This document shows, piece after piece, positions 7,884-16,484 of a DNA stretch of 64,000 nucleotides; position 1 is the stretch's first letter, and each line of letters begins with the position of its first letter. A program made the translations under genes and the position numbers. The notes beneath the pieces were generated by a model. It was not told where the DNA came from. It made no database searches and worked only from the letters and a program-made list of their open reading frames with translations. This DNA is from Pseudescherichia sp031979925 (GTDB taxonomy: Bacteria > Pseudomonadota > Gammaproteobacteria > Enterobacterales > Enterobacteriaceae), in contig NZ_DALZFB010000005.1 in assembly GCF_031979925.1 (NCBI RefSeq), positions 1 to 64,000 on the forward strand. Direction: 5' to 3'.

Positions 7884-9011
7884 ATGCAGAGCCTTACCCC
7901 CACATCGCGTTATCAACTGGCCCTGAAAGAGGGCAGCCATCAGCCTGACGATGTCCAGCGCGAAGCCGTTAACCGGCTGGAAAACATCTATCAGGCGCTA
8001 ACAAATCGTACAGAGACGCCCGCTCCCGGCGGCGGTCTACGGGCAGCGTTTGGCAAGCTGCTGGGCAAGCGGGAGGCACGCCCCGCTGCGCCGGTGCGAG
8101 GTCTGTACATGTGGGGCGGGGTCGGGCGGGGGAAAACCTGGCTGATGGATCTCTTCTACCATAGCCTGCCAGGCACGCGTAAACAGCGGCTGCATTTTCA
8201 CCGCTTTATGCTGCGGGTCCATGAGGAGCTGACCCAGCTGCAGGGGCAGAGCGATCCGCTGGAGATTGTGGCTGACCGCTTTAAAGCCGAGACCGACGTG
8301 CTCTGCTTTGATGAGTTTTTTGTCTCGGATATCACTGACGCTATGCTGCTGGGCGGCCTGATGCAGGCGCTGTTTGCCCGCGGCATTACGCTGGTGGCAA
8401 CGTCGAATATTCCGCCGGAGAATCTCTACCGCAACGGTCTGCAGCGCGCGCGTTTCCTGCCCGCTATCGAGGCGATCAAACAGCACTGCGACGTGATGAA
8501 CGTTGATGCCGGGATTGATTACCGCCTGCGTACCCTGACCCAGGCGCACCTCTGGTTGTCGCCGCTCAATGACGAGACGGCGCAGCAGATGGAGACGCTG
8601 TGGCAGGCGCTGGCAGGAGCGAAGCGGGAAAACCACCCGCAGTTGGAGATAAACCATCGTCAGCTGCCGACGCTGGGGGTAGAGAACCAGACGCTGGCGG
8701 TCTCCTTTAGTACGCTGTGCGTGGATGCCCGCAGCCAGCATGACTATATCGCCCTCTCGCAGATGTTTCATACCGTGCTGCTGTTTGACGTCCCGGTGAT
8801 GACCCCGCTGATGGAGAGCGAGGCCCGGCGCTTTATCGCGCTGGTGGATGAGTTTTACGAGCGCCACGTCAAGCTGGTGGTCAGTGCCGAGGCGGTGCTA
8901 CATGAGATCTACCGGGGCGAGCGGCTGAAGTTTGAGTTCCAGCGCTGCCTGTCGCGTTTGCAGGAGATGCAGAGCGAGGACTATTTAGCCCGCGAGCACC
9001 TGGCCGGGTAA
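7884..9011 (+). CDS. zapE: Cell division ATPase ZapE (AFG1 family)
   Basis: This 375-residue protein is identical in length to E. coli ZapE (YhcM). The P-loop GGVGRGKT is at residues 78-85 and Walker B LCFDE at 140-144, followed by the sensor region VATSNIPP. ZapE associates with FtsZ rings, promotes FtsZ bundling in an ATP-dependent way and matters under heat or low oxygen. It is transcribed divergently from zapG and precedes rplM, which has its own promoter. Confidence 0.96.
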   Translation: MQSLTPTSRYQLALKEGSHQPDDVQREAVNRLENIYQALTNRTETPAPGGGLRAAFGKLLGKREARPAAPVRGLYMWGGVGRGKTWLMDLFYHSLPGTRKQRLHFHRFMLRVHEELTQLQGQSDPLEIVADRFKAETDVLCFDEFFVSDITDAMLLGGLMQALFARGITLVATSNIPPENLYRNGLQRARFLPAIEAIKQHCDVMNVDAGIDYRLRTLTQAHLWLSPLNDETAQQMETLWQALAGAKRENHPQLEINHRQLPTLGVENQTLAVSFSTLCVDARSQHDYIALSQMFHTVLLFDVPVMTPLMESEARRFIALVDEFYERHVKLVVSAEAVLHEIYRGERLKFEFQRCLSRLQEMQSEDYLAREHLAG

Positions 9012-9068
9012 AGGCGAAAACCTCGTCGAGAAGTATAAAAAGGGGTCGATCTTTGACCCTGACTTCTC

Positions 9069-9074
9069 TATAAT
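9069..9074 (+). promoter_or_regulatory. -10 element of the rplM-rpsI promoter
   Basis: A consensus TATAAT is followed by a GC-rich discriminator (TTGCGACCCC), typical of stringently controlled ribosomal promoters. No good -35 is present at 16-18 bp. A ~155-base leader separates it from rplM, where L13 autoregulation is known in E. coli. Confidence 0.6.
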
Positions 9075-9237
9075 CTTGCGACCCCACGTTACGAGAAGGT
9101 TTTTTTCCCAAAACTTTCTATGTGCTGGCATTTGCTATTCGAAGGGGTAGGTTTGCCGGACTTTGTCGTGTGAGCCTCAACTGACTAAACGTTTGGGTGT
9201 TCACCAACGTGTAACTTATTACTTGGGTAAGCTTTTA

Positions 9238-9666
9238 ATGAAAACTTTTACAGCTAAACCAGAAACCGTAAAACGCGACTGGTATGTTGTTGACGCGACC
9301 GGTAAAACTCTGGGCCGTCTGGCTACCGAACTGGCTCGTCGCCTGCGCGGTAAGCACAAAGCGGAATACACTCCGCACGTAGATACCGGTGATTACATCA
9401 TCGTTCTGAACGCTGACAAAGTTGCCGTAACCGGTAACAAGCGTACTGACAAAGTGTACTATCACCACACTGGCCACATCGGTGGTATCAAACAAGCGAC
9501 CTTTGAAGAGATGATTGCCCGCCGTCCTGAGCGTGTGATTGAAATCGCGGTTAAAGGCATGCTGCCAAAAGGCCCGCTGGGTCGTGCTATGTACCGTAAA
9601 CTGAAAGTTTACGCGGGTAACGAGCACAACCACGCGGCACAGCAACCGCAAGTTCTGGACATCTAA
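9238..9666 (+). CDS. rplM: 50S ribosomal protein L13
   Basis: This 142-residue protein is essentially identical to E. coli L13, an early-assembly large-subunit protein that binds 23S rRNA. The start at 9238 (MKTFTAKPETVKRDWY) is fixed by homology; the upstream in-frame stretch from 9163 is leader sequence. It forms an operon with rpsI, 8 bp downstream. The A/T-ending, highly expressed codon pattern differs from the GC-rich neighbours, as expected for ribosomal protein genes. In E. coli, L13 represses translation of this mRNA. Confidence 0.98.
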   Translation: MKTFTAKPETVKRDWYVVDATGKTLGRLATELARRLRGKHKAEYTPHVDTGDYIIVLNADKVAVTGNKRTDKVYYHHTGHIGGIKQATFEEMIARRPERVIEIAVKGMLPKGPLGRAMYRKLKVYAGNEHNHAAQQPQVLDI

Positions 9667-9674
9667 TCGGGATT

Positions 9675-10073
9675 ATGGCAATGGCTGAAAATCAATACTA
9701 CGGCACTGGTCGCCGCAAAAGTTCTGCAGCTCGCGTTTTCATCAAACCGGGCAGCGGTAAAATCGTTATCAACCAACGTTCTCTGGAACAGTACTTCGGT
9801 CGTGAAACTGCCCGCATGGTAGTTCGTCAGCCGCTGGAACTGGTGGACATGGTTGAGAAACTGGATCTGTACATCACTGTTAAAGGTGGTGGTATCTCTG
9901 GTCAGGCTGGTGCGATCCGTCACGGTATCACCCGCGCTCTGATGGAGTACGACGAGTCCCTGCGTGGCGAACTGCGTAAAGCAGGCTTCGTTACTCGTGA
10001 CGCTCGTCAGGTTGAACGTAAGAAAGTCGGTCTGCGTAAAGCACGTCGTCGTCCGCAGTTCTCCAAACGTTAA
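9675..10073 (+). CDS. rpsI: 30S ribosomal protein S9
   Basis: S9 of the small subunit; its C-terminal RRPQFSKR tail reaches the P-site tRNA. The core is the E. coli 130-residue protein. Here the start region reads ATG GCA ATG GCT GAA, so the E. coli-equivalent ATG after GGGATT begins a 132-residue form (MAMAENQ), while the second ATG at 9681 gives exactly 130. Both are within reach of the GGGA at 9669. A two-codon duplication is the simplest explanation. The operon ends at the terminator at 10105. Confidence 0.97.
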   Translation: MAMAENQYYGTGRRKSSAARVFIKPGSGKIVINQRSLEQYFGRETARMVVRQPLELVDMVEKLDLYITVKGGGISGQAGAIRHGITRALMEYDESLRGELRKAGFVTRDARQVERKKVGLRKARRRPQFSKR

Positions 10074-10104
10074 TTTGTCTCTGCTTACGCAGAACGAACG
10101 GCGC

Positions 10105-10132
10105 AAAAACCCGGTTTATGCCGGGTTTTTTT
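10105..10132 (+). terminator. Intrinsic terminator of rplM-rpsI
   Basis: An A-rich arm and CCCGG/CCGGG stem with loop TTTATG are followed by a long T run, 30 bp past the rpsI stop. Confidence 0.92.
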
Positions 10133-10224
10133 ATGGACAAAAAATAAGATATCCACAGTAACCGTTGATTTTTTCCTGATTTACAGCATTTCCGGAATCC
10201 CCTCACCACAAAGCCCGCAAAATC

Positions 10225-10233
10225 TGGTAAACT
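10225..10233 (+). promoter_or_regulatory. Extended -10 promoter element of sspA
   Basis: TGGTAAACT is a TGn-extended -10 about 150 bp before the sspA start. No strong -35 is seen. The rest of the 250-bp spacer holds no other recognisable feature. Confidence 0.45.
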
Positions 10234-10385
10234 ATCATCCAATTTTCTGCCCAAATGCCGGGGATTGCTCATTTTTTGCTGCTTTTTGCACAAATGTGTC
10301 TCTTCGGGTGGATGGGTCACCTTACATCTGGCTGGTCACTCTGTGGCTCGCAGCAGTAATATTCTGAATATACCTGGAGGTTTTC

Positions 10386-11024
10386 ATGGCTGTCGCTGCC
10401 AACAAACGTTCGGTAATGACGCTGTTTTCTGGTCCTACTGACATCTATAGCCACCAAGTCCGCATCGTGCTGGCCGAAAAAGGTGTGAGTTTCGAAATCG
10501 AACACGTGGAAAAGGATAATCCGCCTCAGGATCTGATTGACCTCAACCCGAATCAAAGCGTACCGACGCTGGTGGATCGCGAGCTGACCCTATGGGAGTC
10601 TCGCATCATTATGGAGTACCTGGACGAGCGCTTCCCACACCCGCCGCTGATGCCGGTCTATCCGGTTGCGCGTGGTGAGAGCCGCCTCTATATGCACCGT
10701 ATCGAAAAAGACTGGTACACGCTGATGAACGTCATCGTCACCAGCTCCGGTGCCCAGGCGGATGCCGCCCGTAAGCAGCTGCGTGAAGAGCTGCTGGGTA
10801 TCGCCCCGGTCTTTACCCAGAAACCTTACTTCCTGAGCGATGAGTTCAGCCTGGTAGACTGCTACCTGGCACCGCTGCTGTGGCGTTTACCGCAGCTGGG
10901 CATTGAGCTGAGCGGTACCGGCTCGAAAGAGCTTAAGGGCTACATGACCCGCGTTTTCGAACGCGACTCCTTCCTCGCTTCTCTGACAGAAGCCGAACGC
11001 GAAATGCGCCTCGGCCGGGGTTAA
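10386..11024 (+). CDS. sspA: Stringent starvation protein A
   Basis: This 212-residue protein has a glutathione-S-transferase fold (thioredoxin-like domain about residues 10-88, helical domain 95-205) and matches E. coli SspA in length. It binds RNA polymerase with sigma-70 during starvation, lowers H-NS levels and supports acid tolerance and phage P1 late transcription. It is encoded 5 bp ahead of sspB. The ribosome site CTGGAGG is seven bases before the ATG. The C-terminal half differs slightly from E. coli (VIVTSSGAQADAA), ordinary divergence. Confidence 0.97.
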   Translation: MAVAANKRSVMTLFSGPTDIYSHQVRIVLAEKGVSFEIEHVEKDNPPQDLIDLNPNQSVPTLVDRELTLWESRIIMEYLDERFPHPPLMPVYPVARGESRLYMHRIEKDWYTLMNVIVTSSGAQADAARKQLREELLGIAPVFTQKPYFLSDEFSLVDCYLAPLLWRLPQLGIELSGTGSKELKGYMTRVFERDSFLASLTEAEREMRLGRG

Positions 11025-11029
11025 TACGC

Positions 11030-11530
11030 ATGGATTTGTCACAGCTCTCTCCACGCCGTCCGTATCTGCTGCGCGCATTCTATGAATGGCTGCTGGATAA
11101 CCAGCTCACGCCGCACCTGGTGGTAGACGTGACCTTGCCTGGCGTGCGTGTGCCGATGGAGTATGCCCGTGACGGGCAGATCGTTCTCAACATCGCCCCG
11201 CGCGCGGTAGGCAACCTTGAGCTGGCGAACGACGAGGTGCGTTTCAACGCGCGCTTCGGCGGCGTTCCGCGCCAGGTTTACGTGCCGCTGGCCGCCGTGC
11301 TGGCGATCTACGCCCGTGAAAACGGCGCAGGTACCATGTTTGAGCCGGAAGCGGCCTACGATGGCGACGCGGTTACCGTTAACGACGATGACGAAACGGC
11401 AACGGCTGAAAGCGAAACCGTGATGTCGGTGATCGACGGCGACAAGCCTGACCACGTTGACGATGACAACGATCCAGATAACGATCCGCCGCCGCGCGGT
11501 GGTCGTCCGGCGCTACGCGTCGTGAAGTAA
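11030..11530 (+). CDS. sspB: ClpXP adaptor SspB
   Basis: This 166-residue adaptor tethers ssrA-tagged proteins and cleaved RseA to ClpXP. The folded SspB domain occupies about residues 5-112; a long acidic disordered linker (about 115-155, rich in D, N and E) leads to the C-terminal ClpX-binding tail ending LRVVK. The start ATG lies just after the sspA stop, so the two genes are co-transcribed, and a strong terminator follows. This marks the end of the core block before the accessory cassette. Confidence 0.97.
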   Translation: MDLSQLSPRRPYLLRAFYEWLLDNQLTPHLVVDVTLPGVRVPMEYARDGQIVLNIAPRAVGNLELANDEVRFNARFGGVPRQVYVPLAAVLAIYARENGAGTMFEPEAAYDGDAVTVNDDDETATAESETVMSVIDGDKPDHVDDDNDPDNDPPPRGGRPALRVVK

Positions 11531-11535
11531 TCTCA

Positions 11536-11561
11536 CAGGCCCCTCGGGGCCTGTTTTTTTT
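11536..11561 (+). terminator. Intrinsic terminator of sspAB
   Basis: CAGGCCCC pairs with GGGGCCTG and is followed by eight T, directly after sspB. Confidence 0.93.
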
Positions 11562-11572
11562 GCCCGTTTACC

Positions 11573-12211
11573 TCATTTCGCCGCCAGCCAACAGGCGATG
11601 GTCTCCCGCATCACCGCCAGCCGGGCGTCGAGGGCGGCGGGCTGCTTGAGATCCTGCTGATAGAGGATCGACAGCGTCGACTGGTTAATCAGATAGAAAA
11701 AGCCCAGCGCGGAGATGCTGATATTGAGCTGCATCGCATCGATGCCCGGGCGAATCGAGCCATCCTGCTCGCCGCGATCGAGGATCTGCTGGGTGATGGT
11801 TATCCAGCTGCGGTTAATCGGCACGATACTGTCCAGCTCCTTCAGGTGACGGCCTTTAAGCTGGTTCTCGCTGTTCAGCAGACGAATAAATTCCGGGTTC
11901 GCCAGGTAGTAGTGCCAGGTAAAGTCCACCAGCGCCAGGATAGCCTCCCGGCCGCTCAGATGATCCAGCTTCAGTGCCGCCTCTTTGGCGCGAATATCCT
12001 GGTACGCCGCCTGCAGCACATGGGTAAACAGGGTGTCTTTATTGTCGAAATAGTAATAAAGCATCTGCTTATTCACCTGCGCCACGGCGGCAATCTGGTC
12101 AACTCTGGCCCCGTCAAAACCCTTCTCAGCAAACTCTCTTTTCGCCGCCGCCAGGATCAGCCCACGGGTCAATTCCGGATCGTGTCTCCGCTTCCCCTTG
12201 ATATCATTCAT
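11573..12211 (-). CDS. TetR-family transcriptional repressor of the catabolic cassette
   Basis: This 212-residue protein has an N-terminal TetR helix-turn-helix (about residues 16-62; FAEKGFDGARVDQIAAVAQV then MLYYYFDNKDTLF) and a mostly helical ligand-binding domain. The start follows GGAGAAATA. It is transcribed divergently from the SDR gene 166 bp away, and the shared spacer carries two near-identical palindromes that are likely its operators. By context it should repress the 12377-18563 operon until the substrate or an intermediate is present. The inducer is unknown. Confidence 0.85.
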   Translation of the reverse strand: MNDIKGKRRHDPELTRGLILAAAKREFAEKGFDGARVDQIAAVAQVNKQMLYYYFDNKDTLFTHVLQAAYQDIRAKEAALKLDHLSGREAILALVDFTWHYYLANPEFIRLLNSENQLKGRHLKELDSIVPINRSWITITQQILDRGEQDGSIRPGIDAMQLNISISALGFFYLINQSTLSILYQQDLKQPAALDARLAVMRETIACWLAAK

Positions 12212-12256
12212 TATTTCTCCATTAAAATCATCGCGTTACCGGCTGCTACTTAATTA

Positions 12257-12272
12257 TTAACTAATTAGTTGA
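12257..12272. promoter_or_regulatory. Putative TetR-type operator 1
   Basis: TTAACTAATTAGTTGA contains the perfect palindrome AACTAATTAGTT. Its reverse complement agrees with the second palindrome at 12331 in 13 of 16 positions. It lies about 45 bp upstream of the repressor start, suited to autoregulation. Confidence 0.6.
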
Positions 12273-12312
12273 TTTTGAGAAGTCGATCATTATTTTCTTT
12301 TTGCTCGCTTCC

Positions 12313-12318
12313 TATACT
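12313..12318 (+). promoter_or_regulatory. -10 element of the catabolic operon
   Basis: TATACT lies 13 bp before operator 2 and about 60 bp before the SDR start. A repressor at operator 2 would cover the transcription start. The -35 is poor, so activation by another factor cannot be excluded. Confidence 0.4.
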
Positions 12319-12330
12319 GCTTAACGGTTA

Positions 12331-12346
12331 TCAACCATCTAGTTGA
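12331..12346. promoter_or_regulatory. Putative TetR-type operator 2
   Basis: TCAACCATCTAGTTGA is a 5+5 bp inverted repeat matching operator 1. It is placed just downstream of the candidate -10 of the SDR-led operon. Confidence 0.6.
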
Positions 12347-12376
12347 AATCTACTATTCAGCCTTTGGGAGTCGTCT

Positions 12377-13165
12377 ATGAGCCATTCACAACGCCCGGTC
12401 GCCCTCGTTACAGGATCCACGCGCGGCATAGGCAAAGCCTGCGCACAGGCGCTGGCGCAGCAGGGATTTAACGTTGCCATTAACGGGCGCGATAGCGAAG
12501 AGGGCCGTGCACGCCAGCAGAGCATGGTGGCTGAACTGCAACAGTTTGACATTGAAGCACTTGCGGTGCCAGGGGACGTTGCCGATCTTGCGGTCCAGCA
12601 GCAGATGCTCGACCAGGTGATGGCGAAGTGGGGGCGGCTGGACTGCGTGGTTAACAACGCGGGGACGGCGGCAAAGCAGCGTGGCGATCTGCTGGAGGTT
12701 ACGGCGGAAAACTATGACTACTGCCAGGAGGTGAACACCCGCGCTATGTTCTTCTTCTGCCAGCGTGCCGCCCGGATCATGCTCCAGCAGGGAGAGCGGG
12801 ATGCTCACCACCGCTCCATTATTAATATCACCTCCTGTAGCGCCCACAGCCTCTCTATCTCCCGGGGCGAATACTGCGTCTCGAAAGCGGCAGCCAGCAT
12901 GGTCACTCAGCTCTTCGCGCTGCGTCTGGCCGAGGAGGGGATCGGCGTCTACGAGATCCGTCCCGGCATTATCGAAACCGATATGACCAGCACCGTGAAG
13001 CCAAAATATGACCAGCTGATTGGCGATGGGCTGGTGCCGATGAAGCGCTGGGGGCAGCCGAAAGATATCGCCACCACCGTCAACGCGCTGGCTTGCGGGC
13101 AGCTTCCCTTTACCGTCGGCCAGATTATCGATATCGACGGCGGCCTGAATAAATCCCACTTTTAA
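12377..13165 (+). CDS. Short-chain dehydrogenase/reductase (3-ketoacyl-ACP reductase-like)
   Basis: This 262-residue classical SDR has the cofactor motif TGSTRGIG (12-19), NNAG (93-96), catalytic Ser153 and the YxxxK pair Tyr166/Lys170 (EYCVSK). The C-terminal GQIIDIDGG is typical of the FabG-like group that also includes sugar and cyclitol dehydrogenases. It is the first gene of a five-gene operon, with GGGAG before the start, and probably oxidises or reduces a hydroxyl/keto group of the cassette's substrate. Motifs do not reveal the substrate. Confidence 0.85.
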   Translation: MSHSQRPVALVTGSTRGIGKACAQALAQQGFNVAINGRDSEEGRARQQSMVAELQQFDIEALAVPGDVADLAVQQQMLDQVMAKWGRLDCVVNNAGTAAKQRGDLLEVTAENYDYCQEVNTRAMFFFCQRAARIMLQQGERDAHHRSIINITSCSAHSLSISRGEYCVSKAAASMVTQLFALRLAEEGIGVYEIRPGIIETDMTSTVKPKYDQLIGDGLVPMKRWGQPKDIATTVNALACGQLPFTVGQIIDIDGGLNKSHF

Positions 13166-13181
13166 CCTCTAAGGAAAAGAT

Positions 13182-14333
13182 ATGGCGACTCAATCTGTTG
13201 GCATTATCATGCATGGCGTAACCGGGCGGATGGGGAAAAATCAGCATCTGATCCGCTCGATCGTGGCGATCCGCGAGCAGGGCGGCGTTGAGCTGGCAAA
13301 CGGCGATCGTTTGATGCCGGATCCGATCCTCATTGGACGTAACGAAGAGAAGATCGCGGCGCTGGCGAAGAGCTACGGCATCACCCGCTGGGGAACCGAT
13401 CTCGATGCGGCGCTGACCAACCCGAACGACACCATCTTTTTCGATGCGGCCACCACCCAGGCGCGTCCGGCGCTGCTGAAAAAAGCCATTGCGGCGGGTA
13501 AGCACATCTACAGTGAGAAACCGGTAGCGGTGAGCCTCGACGAGGCGATGGAGCTTTACTACTTTGCCGAGCAGCACGGCGTCTGCCACGGCGTAGTGCA
13601 GGATAAGCTCTGGCTGCCGGGGCTGCAAAAACTCCAGATGCTCAACCAGTCCGGCTTCTTCGGTAAGGTGCTCTCAGTGCGCGGCGAGTTTGGCTACTGG
13701 GTCTTTGAAGGCGATCTGCAACCGACCCAGCGTCCATCGTGGAACTACCGCGCCGAGGACGGCGGCGGCATCATCCTCGACATGATCTGCCACTGGCGCT
13801 ACGTGATCGACAACCTGTTCGGCGAGATCAAAAGCCTCAGCTGCCTGGGTGCTACCCATATTCCTGAGCGCTTCGACGAGCAGGGCAACGCCTACCAGGC
13901 CACCGCCGACGACGCTGCTTACGCCACCTTCGAACTGCATAACGGCACCATCGTGCAGATCAACAGCTCGTGGTGCGTGCGCGTGCGCCGCGACGATCTG
14001 GTGACCTTCCAGGTGGACGGCGTCAACGGATCGGCAGTAGCGGGCCTTACCGACTGTCTCACCCAGTCCCGGGTCAATACGCCGAAGCCGGTATGGAACC
14101 CGGACGTGCGTCAGACCCATAACTTCTTTAACGACTGGGTGCCGGTGCCGGACACCACAACCTATGACAACGCCTTCAAGGTGCAGTGGGAGCTGTTCTT
14201 ACGCCACGTTCATGGTGAGGGCGAATTCCGCTGGAACCTGCTGGAAGGAGCAAAAGGGGTACAGCTGGTGGAGCTGGCCCTGCAAAGCTGGAAAGAGCGC
14301 CGCTGGCTCGATGTTCCGTCCCTGTTACGTTAA
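13182..14333 (+). CDS. Gfo/Idh/MocA-family oxidoreductase
   Basis: This 383-residue NAD(P)-dependent dehydrogenase has an N-terminal Rossmann domain (GVTGRMG, 12-18), the family signature EKP (112-114) with the lysine that activates the substrate hydroxyl, and a C-terminal substrate domain with Asp200 and His204 in GGIILDMICHW. Such enzymes oxidise sugars, inositols or glycosides, often at C3. It begins 16 bp after the SDR stop with an AAGGA site and precedes a TIM-barrel isomerase, a pairing seen in keto-sugar and glycoside-processing pathways. The exact substrate is unknown. Confidence 0.85.
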   Translation: MATQSVGIIMHGVTGRMGKNQHLIRSIVAIREQGGVELANGDRLMPDPILIGRNEEKIAALAKSYGITRWGTDLDAALTNPNDTIFFDAATTQARPALLKKAIAAGKHIYSEKPVAVSLDEAMELYYFAEQHGVCHGVVQDKLWLPGLQKLQMLNQSGFFGKVLSVRGEFGYWVFEGDLQPTQRPSWNYRAEDGGGIILDMICHWRYVIDNLFGEIKSLSCLGATHIPERFDEQGNAYQATADDAAYATFELHNGTIVQINSSWCVRVRRDDLVTFQVDGVNGSAVAGLTDCLTQSRVNTPKPVWNPDVRQTHNFFNDWVPVPDTTTYDNAFKVQWELFLRHVHGEGEFRWNLLEGAKGVQLVELALQSWKERRWLDVPSLLR

Positions 14334-14339
14334 GGAGCC

Positions 14340-15176
14340 ATGATGCAAAAGCCTGATGCACAACGTCTGTCGCTCAACACCGCCACGGTGCGTAAGCAGT
14401 GGACGCTAGACCAGATTATAGAGGGCTGCGCCCGCCACCAGATACGGGGGATCTCTCCCTGGCGTGACCAGGTGCAGGCCCTCGGCTTGCAGAAGACCGC
14501 TCAGCTGATCCGCAGCAACGAGCTGGCGGTCAGCGGCTACTGCCGTGGCGGCATGTTCCCCGGCATTGACGACGCGGCCCGCCGGGCTGCCGACGACGAC
14601 AACCGCCGGGCGGTGGATGAGGCGCTGGCGCTCAACGCCGCCTGCCTGGTGCTGGTGGTCGGCGGCCTGCCGGGAGAGTCCAAAGACATTGCCGGGGCCC
14701 GCAGCCAGGTACGCGACGGTCTTGGTCGCCTGCTGGAGTACTCCCGGAAGGCGGGTATGCCGCTGGCAATCGAGCCGCTGCACCCGATGTACGCTGCGGA
14801 TCGCGCCTGCGTAAACACCCTGGAGCAGGCGAACGATCTCTGCGACGAGCTGGGGGACAATGGCCTCGGGATCGCCGTCGATCTCTACCACACCTGGTGG
14901 GATCCGAAGTTTTATACCGAGATTGAGCGGGCGGGTCGCAAGCGCATTTTAGGGTTTCATATCTGTGACTGGCTGGTGCCCACCCGGGATCTGCTCCTCG
15001 ATCGCGGCATGATGGGCGACGGGGTGATCGATATCCGCGCCGCGCGCCAGGCCGTTGAGGCTTTGGGCTATGAGGGGGCGCATGAGGTAGAGATCTTCTC
15101 CGAGCACCACTGGTGGCAACGCGACCCGGATTCGGTTCTGGAGACGTGCAAGGCTCGTCATCAAAGTCACTGTTAG
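14340..15176 (+). CDS. Sugar phosphate isomerase/epimerase-like TIM barrel (AP endonuclease 2 family)
   Basis: This 278-residue protein has a xylose-isomerase-like TIM barrel. Likely metal ligands are Glu145 (AIEPLHPM), Asp181 and His184 (VDLYHTWW), His207 (GFHICDW) and a Glu in the EVEIFSE segment near 251. Relatives epimerise keto-sugars or cleave oxidised glycosides. The start is 6 bp after the preceding stop, with two adjacent ATG codons (14340 or 14343), so translational coupling is likely. It probably works on the product of the Gfo/Idh/MocA enzyme. The reaction is inferred from family and context only. Confidence 0.82.
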   Translation: MMQKPDAQRLSLNTATVRKQWTLDQIIEGCARHQIRGISPWRDQVQALGLQKTAQLIRSNELAVSGYCRGGMFPGIDDAARRAADDDNRRAVDEALALNAACLVLVVGGLPGESKDIAGARSQVRDGLGRLLEYSRKAGMPLAIEPLHPMYAADRACVNTLEQANDLCDELGDNGLGIAVDLYHTWWDPKFYTEIERAGRKRILGFHICDWLVPTRDLLLDRGMMGDGVIDIRAARQAVEALGYEGAHEVEIFSEHHWWQRDPDSVLETCKARHQSHC

Positions 15177-15233
15177 TCAGATTTTAGCGGTATCTGGTTT
15201 CTCGTCACACTTATCAGGTTAGTCGAGGGAATT

Positions 15234-16475
15234 ATGCAGACAGATACAAAAAAGATGGTGTTGGTATCGGTGCTGTGCGGCCTCGGGTACATGATGTACT
15301 CCGTGGATCGCATGACCGTCTCATCGGCAATCGGGCTGATCGCTAACGACTTCGGCCTTGAAAAAGGCCAGTCCGGCATTCTGCTCAGCTCGTTCTTTTA
15401 CGGCTTCATTGGCTTTCTCTTTCTCTCCGGCATCATTGCCGACAAGCTCAGCGGTAAACCGGTCCTCATCCTGGGGCTGATGATGTTCTCCGTGGCGACC
15501 ATGCTTACCGGCATCGCGGGCAGCATGACCTCGCTGATCTTCTACCGGGTCATGACCGGCATCGGCGAGGGGGTCTTCTGGCCCGCGGCCTCGCTGGAGG
15601 TGGCCAACGTCACTACCGAGAAGCAGCGCACCACCGTGATGTCGCTCTACTGGATGGGCTACCCCATCGGCGGCTTCTTCGGCACCTGGCTGGGGGCGAT
15701 GCTGGGTCCGCTATATGGCTGGCGGGTGGTCTTCTACGTCGCGGGCGGGCTGGGGATCCTGGTGGCGCTGGCCTACGCGGTGCTGGTCAAGTCCGAGCCG
15801 AAAAAAGTCGTAGCGGCTACCACGGTGAAAGAGAAGGTTCCGTTGGGCCAGCTGTTTCGTAATAGAGCCGTCATGCTGATCGCCTTCTACTACTTCCTGC
15901 TGCTGAGCGGCTGGTGGATTGTCCTGCTCTGGGCACCGACCTTCCTGATGAACATGAAGCAGCTCTCCATCGGTATGGCGGGTACCATCGCCAGTCTGTT
16001 AGGGCTGACCGGCGCGCTGGGCGGATTCCTGCTGGGCCGCTACTGCGACGGTGGGGACTTTACCCGCAAACGCAAAGTGCTGATTGGCGTCACGCTGCTG
16101 AGCAGCCTGCTGATGGCGGCGATGGTGATGGATCTGCCGGTGTTTGCCGTGGTGATCCTCGTGCTGTTCCTCGGCCTGCTGGGCTACCCCATTACGCCGA
16201 TGGTGCTCTCCTTTACCTCCGAGCTGGTGCCGCCTCAGCTGCGCGGTGCGGCCATTGGCCTGGTGATGAACATCGGCATGACCGCCGGGGGCATTTCGCC
16301 GGTGCTGGCGGGATATTTTGCCGATCGCTACTCCATGAGCACGGTATGGTTCTTTGCCGCCTGCGTCATGCTGGTCAGCAGCGTCCTGCTGCTGGGCGTG
16401 CGCAAAAGCACCCAGCCCGTGACGCACCGGCGGGTTGCCGGGCTGGCGTCAGATATTTCAACGAGTAAACAGTAG
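15234..16475 (+). CDS. MFS transporter, anion:cation symporter-like
   Basis: This 413-residue protein has the twelve-helix organisation of the major facilitator superfamily, with a short positively charged loop between helices 2 and 3 (ADKLSGKP), a central cytoplasmic loop near 185-205 and a basic C-terminus. The pattern (YMMYSVDRMTVSSAI in helix 1, GEGVFWPAA in helix 4) resembles transporters of organic anions and sugar acids. A GAGGG ribosome site precedes the ATG. As the only transporter in the operon it presumably imports the cassette's substrate, likely an acidic sugar or related anion, by proton symport. Confidence 0.82.
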   Translation: MQTDTKKMVLVSVLCGLGYMMYSVDRMTVSSAIGLIANDFGLEKGQSGILLSSFFYGFIGFLFLSGIIADKLSGKPVLILGLMMFSVATMLTGIAGSMTSLIFYRVMTGIGEGVFWPAASLEVANVTTEKQRTTVMSLYWMGYPIGGFFGTWLGAMLGPLYGWRVVFYVAGGLGILVALAYAVLVKSEPKKVVAATTVKEKVPLGQLFRNRAVMLIAFYYFLLLSGWWIVLLWAPTFLMNMKQLSIGMAGTIASLLGLTGALGGFLLGRYCDGGDFTRKRKVLIGVTLLSSLLMAAMVMDLPVFAVVILVLFLGLLGYPITPMVLSFTSELVPPQLRGAAIGLVMNIGMTAGGISPVLAGYFADRYSMSTVWFFAACVMLVSSVLLLGVRKSTQPVTHRRVAGLASDISTSKQ

Positions 16476-16484
16476 AGGTTAACA

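Noticed and set aside
9053..9074. TTGACC as -35 of the rplM promoter
   Set aside because: Only 10 bp separate it from TATAAT, too short for sigma-70.
13182..15176. C-glycoside deglycosylation (Dgp/Car) pathway
   Set aside because: The dehydrogenase and TIM-barrel pair is suggestive, but the small beta subunit of the known deglycosidase is not encoded, so the name was not applied.
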